Of a stretch of DNA of 5,232 nucleotides, positions 1 through 5,232 are shown one piece after another (position 1 is the first letter of the stretch; every line of letters begins with the position of its first letter). Origin of the DNA: Nitrososphaerota archaeon. Lineage in GTDB: Archaea; Thermoproteota; Nitrososphaeria; Nitrososphaerales; Nitrosopumilaceae. The stretch spans positions 16,103 through 21,334 of the forward strand of contig PAAH01000020.1 in the NCBI GenBank assembly GCA_002698885.1, written 5' to 3'. Both the position numbers and the translations under genes were made by a program. The notes under the pieces were generated by a model that worked only from the letters and a program-made list of their open reading frames with translations, was not told the origin of the DNA and did no database searches.

Positions 1-141
1 CCTGTAGATGAAAAAACATTGTATGAGGAACTTGGTAAAACAGAAAAGTTTACAGAAGATGACGCAAGAAATATGGTAAGAAAAATGGCTCGAGATGCAT
101 CTATTTATGAGTCAAAACCAGGTCACTATAATACAGTATGA
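1..141 (+). CDS. mcm: MCM replicative DNA helicase, C-terminal fragment (winged-helix end)
   Basis: This is the last 46 codons of a gene that enters from the left edge; it reads in frame from base 1 to the TGA at 139-141. The residues resemble the C-terminal winged-helix domain of archaeal MCM. There is a helix around DEKTLYEELGK, a second helix around TEDDARNMVRKMARD, and the closing strand ending IYESKPGHYNTV, which matches the 'G-x-IYEPKPGxY-x-x-V' style ending of archaeal MCM proteins. MCM is the hexameric ATPase that unwinds DNA at the replication fork; this domain is a small regulatory and DNA-contact module. The ATPase core lies outside the window, so the identification rests on this tail alone. 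The next gene, a Hel308 helicase, starts inside its stop codon (ATGA), which suggests co-transcription and coupled translation. Another winged-helix protein cannot be fully excluded. Confidence 0.72.
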   Translation, partial: PVDEKTLYEELGKTEKFTEDDARNMVRKMARDASIYESKPGHYNTV

Positions 142-2357
142 AAATAAGTGACTTAGATCTAGATTCACAAGCAATTAATTTTCTTCATTCAGAAGGATAT
201 GACGAACTTTTTGAACCACAAGAACAATCTGTAAAGGCTGGACTATTTGATGAAAAAAAGAATTTTTTAATCACAATACCTACTGCAAGTGGAAAAACAC
301 TCATTGCAATGTTAGCAATTCTTTCTCATCTTTCAAAACATAAAACCAAAGTTGTTTATCTAACTCCATTACGTGCGTTAACTAGTGAAAAATTTGAAGA
401 GTTTAAAAAATTAGAGAAATTATCTCTAGGCAGAAAAATCAAAGTAGCATTATCGACTGGAGATTCAAAAGAAAAAAAAGAGAAATTAGAAGATGCAGAT
501 GTAATATTTCTCACAAATGAGAGTATGGATGCAAATATGGCATTTCAGCAGGATTGGATTTATGATATAGGATTGGTGGTTTCTGATGAAATTCATCTAA
601 TTGGTGATGACACAAGAGGTCCAACATTAGAAATTGTTTTGACTCGACTTAGATCTGGATTTATTGGAAAAAATCCACCTAAAATTATTGGACTCAGTGC
701 AACTATCTCAAACAGTAATGAACTTGCAGACTGGTTAGACTGTGAATTAGTTGAGAGTACATTTAGACGTGTTCCATTATCAGAAGCAGTTTACAGTAGA
801 CATATCATAACAAATCAAGACAGGGAAGAAACTGAGGGAAATCTCACAAATAATCGTCAAGAGTCTAGGCATCAAAAAGATTGGATTGGTTTAGGATTGG
901 ACACTGTAGATAATGGAGATCAATGTTTGATATTTGCAATGACAAGAAAGAATGCCGTAGCGTGGGCCAAAGAAGCTGGACGAGATGTTGTAAAAATGCT
1001 TACAGAAATACAACGAAAAGAACTAGAACAGATTTCAAAAAAAATTCTTCCAAAAGATAGTTATGATAATACAAAATTAACTACTGAATTAGCACATATG
1101 GTGAAAAATGGAACTGCCTTTCATCATGCAGGACTTGATCAAAGATGTCGTTCAATAATTGAAACTGAATTTAGAAATGGTCACATAAAATTATTAAGTG
1201 CAACACCAACCTTAGCTGCTGGTGTAAACTTACCTGCACGTAGAGTTGTGATACCAAGTGTAATGAGATATACAAACAATGGTTTAGAAAAAATTAGTAT
1301 TCTAGAATACAAACAAATGTGTGGAAGAGCTGGACGACCACAATATGATGATATGGGCGAATCAATAATTATTGCAAAAGGATATCCTGATGAAATATTA
1401 GAATATTATGTTGATGGTATACCAGAACCATTAGAATCTAAAACCTTAGATGAAGATAGTTCATTACGCATTAATTTACTTGGATACATCTACACTTCAT
1501 CAAAATTCAATCCTACATCTTATGAAAAAATAATAGAATTCTTTTCAGAAACTTTTGCTGCGTATCAACTTTCTAATGATTCCATATTAGAAAAAAAAAT
1601 ATCAAAACAACTTGAAAAATTAAAAGAATATGGAATGATAATTGATGAAAATGGTTTTGAACCTACAAAATTTGGAATTAGAGTTTTTTATTTAAGAATT
1701 GATCCAAGAACAGCATTTGATATGACTGGTTACATTGAAGATTATGTTAGAGGAACAAAACATACGTTTGGAATATTACATATGATTACTAATCTTGCTG
1801 AATTTTATTCACAATACCCAATACCTGAAAAATATCAGGAAAATATGGACGATCTTATTAATAAAAATGAAAAATTGTACACTCAACAAAAATTTTCAAA
1901 TGAAGATTGTTTCAAAAGTCTATTAATTCTTTACAAGTGGATTGATGCTATGACTTATCAAAATATGTCAGAACAGTTTGATGCTGAGCCTGGTGATATT
2001 TTCTACATAAAAGAAAATGCAAAAGATTTGGTCTATAGCTTTACAGAGATTGTTAAATTCTGGAGAGATCACGCTAAAGTAAATGAACAAAAAAAGATCG
2101 TATCTGAATATCAGCATCTTATAGATGAATCAGATTTACTTAAACTACGAATAATTCATGGTGTTCCAGAGAAATACCTTGAATTAATAAAAATTAAACA
2201 AATTGGACGGGTTCGTGCTCAAGTTTTGTACAAAAATGGCTACAAGGATAAAACTTCACTAAAAAAAGTACCACTTGAAAAATTAGCTAAAATAGATAAA
2301 ATTGGCTTGGTACTTGCCAAAAATATAAAGTCCCAGCTAGAGAACTCTAAAAAATAA
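138..2357 (+). CDS. hel308: Hel308-type Ski2-like superfamily 2 DNA helicase
   Basis: ATP-dependent 3'-5' DNA helicase of 739 residues, close to the usual 700-750 for archaeal Hel308. The family acts on stalled replication forks and recombination intermediates. Motifs appear in order: a Q-motif-like EPQEQ (26-30), Walker A PTASGKT (48-54), motif Ia TPLRAL (76-81), DEIH box (150-153), SAT (187-189), motif IV LIFAMTR (264-270), HHAG (329-332), motif V TPTLAAGVNLPA (356-367) and motif VI QMCGRAGRP (393-401). A winged-helix region (about 410-510) and a helical ratchet domain (about 515-645) follow. The end (about 670-735) has helix-hairpin-helix character with IKQIGRVRA and IDKIGLVLA. Nothing catalytic is missing. 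The ATG overlaps the stop codon of the upstream MCM gene as ATGA, and no better start is seen; no strong ribosome binding site precedes it, so translation is probably coupled. A more general Ski2/Brr2-like helicase is the alternative, but the C-terminal architecture favours Hel308. Confidence 0.93.
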   Translation: MKISDLDLDSQAINFLHSEGYDELFEPQEQSVKAGLFDEKKNFLITIPTASGKTLIAMLAILSHLSKHKTKVVYLTPLRALTSEKFEEFKKLEKLSLGRKIKVALSTGDSKEKKEKLEDADVIFLTNESMDANMAFQQDWIYDIGLVVSDEIHLIGDDTRGPTLEIVLTRLRSGFIGKNPPKIIGLSATISNSNELADWLDCELVESTFRRVPLSEAVYSRHIITNQDREETEGNLTNNRQESRHQKDWIGLGLDTVDNGDQCLIFAMTRKNAVAWAKEAGRDVVKMLTEIQRKELEQISKKILPKDSYDNTKLTTELAHMVKNGTAFHHAGLDQRCRSIIETEFRNGHIKLLSATPTLAAGVNLPARRVVIPSVMRYTNNGLEKISILEYKQMCGRAGRPQYDDMGESIIIAKGYPDEILEYYVDGIPEPLESKTLDEDSSLRINLLGYIYTSSKFNPTSYEKIIEFFSETFAAYQLSNDSILEKKISKQLEKLKEYGMIIDENGFEPTKFGIRVFYLRIDPRTAFDMTGYIEDYVRGTKHTFGILHMITNLAEFYSQYPIPEKYQENMDDLINKNEKLYTQQKFSNEDCFKSLLILYKWIDAMTYQNMSEQFDAEPGDIFYIKENAKDLVYSFTEIVKFWRDHAKVNEQKKIVSEYQHLIDESDLLKLRIIHGVPEKYLELIKIKQIGRVRAQVLYKNGYKDKTSLKKVPLEKLAKIDKIGLVLAKNIKSQLENSKK

Positions 2358-2386
2358 TGTCCTAATGCGATCATTGCGTCATTAAA

Positions 2387-2416
2387 TTTTCTAAAAATAG
2401 TTGACTAGTAATTTTT
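2387..2416 (+). terminator. Possible T-rich transcription termination region after hel308
   Basis: Two T-runs (four T at 2387-2390 and five T at 2412-2416) lie between the hel308 stop codon and the Rieske promoter. The second run ends a weak 6-bp hairpin, AAAAAT (2393-2398) pairing with ATTTTT (2411-2416). Archaeal RNA polymerase terminates at oligo-T tracts, so the position fits, but both runs are short and such runs are common in AT-rich DNA. Weak call. Confidence 0.28.
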
Positions 2417-2432
2417 GAAATAAGGTTTATAA
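2417..2432 (+). promoter_or_regulatory. Archaeal promoter (BRE + TATA box) for the Rieske-cytochrome b operon
   Basis: A TTTATAA TATA box lies at 2426-2432, preceded by a purine-rich GAAATAAGG (2417-2425) in the place of the TFB recognition element. Archaeal transcription usually begins about 22-27 bases downstream of the box centre, which predicts a start near 2452-2457. The Rieske ATG is at 2457, so the message is probably leaderless or nearly so; consistent with that, no Shine-Dalgarno sequence precedes the ATG. The same box with the same 31-base distance (first T of the box to first base of the start codon) recurs before the cupredoxin gene. Confidence 0.72.
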
Positions 2433-2456
2433 CTATTCCAGCAGGATTTCAGCCAT

Positions 2457-3059
2457 ATGTCAGATCAAGAAACAGGTTCAAAACTTTCTAGACGAGACTT
2501 TTTGAAATTGATGGGCGCAGCAGGAACAGGTTTAGCATTTGCACCTTTTGTACCATGGGGCTCTTTTCTTCCAAATCCTTCATCAGCTTCATCTGAAAAA
2601 GTTCCAGTGGAACTTCCTGATGGTACACAAGCAAACATTAACACTTTTCCAGTTAATCATGCAGAAATTATTACATATCCAAAAACTGGTGACAGAGTTT
2701 TAGATGAAGAAGCATTTCGTAAATGGCAATTTATTAGACTTCCAGCAAAGTACGGTGGAGAAACAAATAATGTTACAGCGTTTAGAGCTTTCAGTATGAT
2801 TTGTTTACATCTTTGGTGTGTATGGAAATATTGGCCACAAGAAGGACGAATGAGAGGTGAATGTCCTTGTCATGGAAGTATGTATGATCCAAGAACTGGA
2901 ACAGCATTTTCTGGACCTGCATCATTACAAGCTGCACCATCTAACACATTACCAATTTTAGACTTGGAAGCAGACAGTGATGGCGGAATATGGGTCTTAC
3001 CACCTGTGTGGGGACCTAACAAAAATGGAGTAATAGGATATGGCCGTTTCGTTAAGTAG
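2457..3059 (+). CDS. Rieske [2Fe-2S] iron-sulfur protein of a cytochrome bc1/b6f-type complex, Tat-targeted
   Basis: Electron-transfer subunit that takes one electron from quinol at the Qo site of cytochrome b and passes it to an external acceptor. The 200-residue protein starts with a twin-arginine signal, SRRDFLK (11-17), then a hydrophobic stretch (about 18-33). No clear cleavage site is seen, so this probably stays as a membrane anchor with the folded domain outside. Cluster box I is CLHLWC (116-121) and box II is CPCHGS (136-141). Cluster ligands are C116, H118, C136 and H139; C121 and C138 are placed to form the usual disulfide. S141 and Y143 correspond to the residues that raise the cluster potential in bc1 Rieske proteins. 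Box I has Trp120 where a Gly is usual. The ATG at 2457 fits the TATA spacing. Cytochrome b follows with an overlap, confirming that this is the respiratory Rieske subunit and not a dioxygenase ferredoxin. Confidence 0.93.
   Translation: MSDQETGSKLSRRDFLKLMGAAGTGLAFAPFVPWGSFLPNPSSASSEKVPVELPDGTQANINTFPVNHAEIITYPKTGDRVLDEEAFRKWQFIRLPAKYGGETNNVTAFRAFSMICLHLWCVWKYWPQEGRMRGECPCHGSMYDPRTGTAFSGPASLQAAPSNTLPILDLEADSDGGIWVLPPVWGPNKNGVIGYGRFVK
3027..3030 (+). promoter_or_regulatory. Candidate ribosome binding site for cytochrome b
   Basis: GGAG lies 9 bases before the ATG at 3040, inside the end of the Rieske gene. It favours that start over the in-frame ATG at 3073, which has only a weak AGAAG upstream. 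The spacing is slightly long and the motif is only four bases, so the choice is not firm. Confidence 0.4.
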
Positions 3060-4656
3060 AAGAAATGGCCTCATGGCCTTCATTTATTGGATTTGGGATA
3101 GTCTAGACAGAACTATTTTTACTGCAATTAAATTTTCATTCCCTGCAAGATTTGTAAGTCCATTTGGATTTTTGGGAATGTTAACTTTCATTGTATTTAT
3201 TATTCTTGGAGTTTCTGGTGCACTTTTGATGTTCTATTATGAACCAATACTAGACAGAGCATGGGACAGTGTCGAATTTATCAATAATGATGTTCCTTTT
3301 GGTTTTCATATTAGGAATATTCACTATCATGGCTCAAATGCAATGGTAATGCTTGCAATACTTCACATGTATTATCAATACTTTAGTGGACGTTACAAGA
3401 TTAGAAATGAAATACTTTGGGTAACTGGAATTATTTTAGGAACTGTAACAATCCTAGAAGCATTTACTGGATATGATATAATTTTCAGTGAAAGAGCAGA
3501 ACTTGCAATTAGTATTGCGGCGTCACTTACAAACTCAATTCCAGTAGCAGGGCCGTTGATACGTGATATGGCGTTTGGAAATGGATTCCATGACTTTGTT
3601 CTGCGTTTCTATACTCAACATGTGTTCATTCTTCCAATTGTAATGCTTGGTCTAATGGCAGTTCATTTCCCAAGATTCTTGGTCTTTGATGTACCAATGG
3701 TGATGGCAATATCTGGTGCTATTCTAATTACTGGTGGGGTTTTCCCGGTTGATCTCGGATTTAAATTCCAACCGACAGTGCCGCCAGGAATTACTGTACC
3801 AGAATGGTATCTGACGGGACTCTATGCATTTCTGCGGACGCAATACGATAAGTTTGTAACTGGTGTGTTATGGCCAGGACTGTTTATACTGGCGCTGCTA
3901 GTGATTCCGTTTGTAGACAGATACAAAAAGTTCTCATGGAAAGATAAACCACTCATAACAGCATTTGGTATAGTGGGAATTGCTCAAATCTTGGTTACTA
4001 CGTATTGGGGATTTTATATTCCACCAGATTCGACATTACCTCTAGTCGAAAGACTGGTCATAGATCCAATTTACTTGTATACTGTAATGATACTGCTTGT
4101 TCCATTAGGAATCGGATTCAGCTACATGATGATTTATCTTGCAAAAGAGGCTGAAAGAAAAGCAAAGCTTGCAAAAGAGAAAGGACCGCAGAAAGTCGCA
4201 AAAATTGAATTTTCTGAAAAATGGGTTAATTGGGTTATTATTGCTTTAATTGCGTTTATGGTATTCCTGAATATTGCTGCGTATAATGCGGCAATAACTG
4301 GAATGAAGAACATGGGATTATTCCTAGCAGGTCTAATCCTAATTGTATTTGCTGGCATGTTCCACGTTTATCGATATTCTATGGCTCAAACACAAGTAGC
4401 TCCGCCACCCCCAAGTATAAAACGAAATATTTCATCTAAGGCAATTTCAGGTACGGCTACAAAGGAATTACCAACTAAAGATCCAGATGACGGGTCTGAA
4501 AAGAACATACAAGAAAAGGAGGTCTTTATCAAAGAACTTGAGAAAAAAGATGTTCACGTACCTGAACCGCAAGCTCCCGAAATTCAGCCAAAGAATGCCG
4601 AGGTAACTTCAGAAAAAGATCCAAATATTGGTGTGTCTGATCTAAAAAAACCTTAA
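3040..4656 (+). CDS. Cytochrome b subunit of a quinol-oxidising bc-type complex (b6 + subunit IV fused, extended C-terminus)
   Basis: Integral membrane di-heme subunit of 538 residues that oxidises quinol and carries electrons between its Qo and Qi sites. Helix B supplies heme ligands H95 and H109, helix D supplies H194 and H209; the 14-residue gap between the latter pair is the cytochrome b6 spacing (mitochondrial-type cytochrome b has 13). The Qo motif PEWY is at 254-257, followed by a subunit-IV-like segment. Predicted helices by eye: A 43-65, B 98-117, C 125-145, D 190-212, E 217-235, F 272-292, G 305-325, H 343-367, plus two extra at 396-418 and 424-446. Positive charge at 292-303 and 368-395 puts those loops in the cytoplasm, and hence also the charged, Pro-rich tail 447-538. 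The canonical LPW after TGY (143-145) is replaced by IIF. The start overlaps the Rieske gene by 20 bases; an ATG at 3073 (residue 12) would remove the overlap and is a real alternative. Confidence 0.93.
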   Translation: MAVSLSRRNGLMAFIYWIWDSLDRTIFTAIKFSFPARFVSPFGFLGMLTFIVFIILGVSGALLMFYYEPILDRAWDSVEFINNDVPFGFHIRNIHYHGSNAMVMLAILHMYYQYFSGRYKIRNEILWVTGIILGTVTILEAFTGYDIIFSERAELAISIAASLTNSIPVAGPLIRDMAFGNGFHDFVLRFYTQHVFILPIVMLGLMAVHFPRFLVFDVPMVMAISGAILITGGVFPVDLGFKFQPTVPPGITVPEWYLTGLYAFLRTQYDKFVTGVLWPGLFILALLVIPFVDRYKKFSWKDKPLITAFGIVGIAQILVTTYWGFYIPPDSTLPLVERLVIDPIYLYTVMILLVPLGIGFSYMMIYLAKEAERKAKLAKEKGPQKVAKIEFSEKWVNWVIIALIAFMVFLNIAAYNAAITGMKNMGLFLAGLILIVFAGMFHVYRYSMAQTQVAPPPPSIKRNISSKAISGTATKELPTKDPDDGSEKNIQEKEVFIKELEKKDVHVPEPQAPEIQPKNAEVTSEKDPNIGVSDLKKP

Positions 4657-4674
4657 TCAAAAACCGGTTTTTTT
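4644..4674 (+). terminator. Hairpin with T7 tract at the end of cytochrome b
   Basis: AAAAAAACC (4644-4652) is exactly complementary to GGTTTTTTT (4666-4674), giving a 9-bp stem with a 13-base loop. The cytochrome b stop codon TAA (4654-4656) lies in that loop. A competing perfect palindrome, AAAAACCGGTTTTT (4659-4672), overlaps it. The run of seven T (4668-4674) alone would be a good archaeal termination signal. Its place between cytochrome b and a separate TATA box suggests that most transcripts of the Rieske-cytochrome b unit end here. Confidence 0.6.
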
Positions 4675-4689
4675 AAAAAAGCTTTATAA
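4675..4689 (+). promoter_or_regulatory. Archaeal promoter (BRE + TATA box) for the cupredoxin gene
   Basis: TTTATAA lies at 4683-4689, preceded by A6 and GC (4675-4682) in the TFB-recognition position. The box begins 31 bases before the TTG start at 4714, exactly as at the Rieske gene, so a leaderless or near-leaderless message is predicted. The promoter directly abuts the T7 tract of the upstream terminator, giving the cupredoxin its own transcription unit. Confidence 0.7.
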
Positions 4690-4713
4690 GACTTTCAGAA
4701 ACCATGCAAGCTG

Positions 4714-5211
4714 TTGAGCACAACTGAGACATCATCAAGTCATGCATATGGAATTGGAATTATTGCAGTAATTATTGCATTAGGCTTGACAATCTCTTGG
4801 TATACAATGTTTTGGTTGCCTGAAGAAAATCAGAAAGTTTTCGTTGACGAACATATTCTTCATCCAGATGGTGAAACAATCATTAACATTATTGAAGGTT
4901 CATCCAGTCCTGAACAACAAGATAATTACATTCCAAAAGTAGTTCAGGTGCAATTAACAATTGATAATTATGTGATCTGGAATAATGTGGATTCTACACC
5001 GCACACTGTTACTCCAGACAGTCATGATAGAGACGAAATAACTGATCCTTTTAGTGGAGAATTTGGTTCTACGGGTGTAATTATGCCTGGTGAGAGTTAT
5101 GAATTTCTATTTACTGATGCTCCTCCAAACGGAGCATGGGTAATTGAATATCACTGTGATCCACATCCATGGATGGTAGGAATAGTTGAAGTTACAAAAT
5201 CTAGATTCTAA
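4714..5211 (+). CDS. Membrane-anchored plastocyanin/amicyanin-like type 1 copper protein (cupredoxin)
   Basis: Small blue-copper electron carrier of 165 residues. A single hydrophobic helix (about 12-34) anchors it, with the copper domain (about 40-165) predicted outside the cell membrane. The type 1 copper ligands are all present: H97 in the TPHTVT motif, then C148, H151 and M154 in CDPHPWM (148-154), which has the short C-x-P-H-P-x-M ligand loop of amicyanin. The preceding VIWNNVD (87-93) is typical of the family. The start is TTG: the in-frame stop at 4687-4689 limits upstream extension, the only other upstream candidate is CTG at 4711, and the first in-frame ATG (residue 32) would delete the membrane helix. 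TATA spacing also supports TTG at 4714. Next to Rieske and cytochrome b, it is inferred to accept electrons from that complex and pass them on, the role cytochrome c has elsewhere. Its actual partner is not shown by sequence. Confidence 0.9.
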   Translation: MSTTETSSSHAYGIGIIAVIIALGLTISWYTMFWLPEENQKVFVDEHILHPDGETIINIIEGSSSPEQQDNYIPKVVQVQLTIDNYVIWNNVDSTPHTVTPDSHDRDEITDPFSGEFGSTGVIMPGESYEFLFTDAPPNGAWVIEYHCDPHPWMVGIVEVTKSRF

Positions 5212-5232
5212 CTAGAAAGCGTAGCAAAAAGT

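Noticed and set aside
138..2357. Reading the helicase as part of a defence system
   Set aside because: It has the full Hel308 domain order including the C-terminal helix-hairpin-helix, sits with an MCM gene, and no nuclease, methylase or other defence gene is nearby.
4134..4358. A 74-codon open frame on the - strand inside cytochrome b
   Set aside because: It lies wholly antisense to a well-supported membrane-protein segment, has no recognisable motif or promoter, and its composition is what the reverse of hydrophobic and Lys-rich codons would give.
4516..4522. AAGGAGG, a perfect Shine-Dalgarno-like sequence inside the cytochrome b tail
   Set aside because: No ATG or GTG follows at a useful distance, and the surrounding codons simply encode the Lys/Glu-rich tail. 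Treated as chance.
4659..4680. Palindromic AT-rich runs (AAAAACCGGTTTTT and T6A6) as an attachment site or origin
   Set aside because: They are explained by the terminator T-run and the adjacent A-rich promoter element; there is no integrase, repeat pair or origin-binding motif cluster.
1..5232. Mobile elements, CRISPR arrays, tRNA or rRNA genes
   Set aside because: No transposase or integrase motif, regularly spaced repeat, or tRNA-like cloverleaf is seen, and coding sequence fills nearly all of the window.

Overview
The window looks like chromosomal DNA of an ammonia-oxidising archaeon (Thaumarchaeota/Nitrososphaerota, probably a marine Nitrosopumilus-like lineage). The evidence is: AT-rich coding sequence with archaeal replication and repair proteins (an MCM C-terminus followed by a Hel308 helicase); TTTATAA boxes placed for leaderless transcripts; and a quinol-oxidising Rieske/cytochrome b pair followed by a membrane-anchored blue-copper protein. 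A copper protein in the place usually held by cytochrome c is typical of that group's electron transport. The assignment is inferred from gene content; no rRNA is present to confirm it.

Layout, all on the + strand. Positions 1-141 are the last 46 codons of MCM. It overlaps Hel308 (138-2357) in an ATGA junction, so the left part is an information-processing unit. The 99-base gap 2358-2456 holds a weak T-rich termination region, a short imperfect repeat, and a promoter (TTTATAA at 2426-2432). Next come the Rieske protein (2457-3059) and cytochrome b (3040-4656), overlapping by 20 bases as called. A 57-base gap contains a T7-tailed hairpin terminator that begins inside the end of the cytochrome b gene, then a second promoter (TTTATAA at 4683-4689). 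Last is the cupredoxin (TTG start at 4714, end 5211). Nothing can be called in the last 21 bases.

The last three genes fit one pathway. Quinol is oxidised at the Qo site formed by cytochrome b and the Rieske [2Fe-2S] domain. One electron returns through the two b hemes and the other leaves through the Rieske cluster. The anchored cupredoxin is a plausible acceptor carrying electrons to the terminal oxidase. No cytochrome c1/f gene is visible here.

I see no mobile element, CRISPR array, tRNA or rRNA, and no evidence for a new biological system. The points most worth checking are the identical 31-base spacing from TATA box to start codon at both promoters (which supports the TTG start), the Trp in the first Rieske cluster box, the divergent Qo-loop sequence, and the two extra membrane helices plus long charged tail of cytochrome b.
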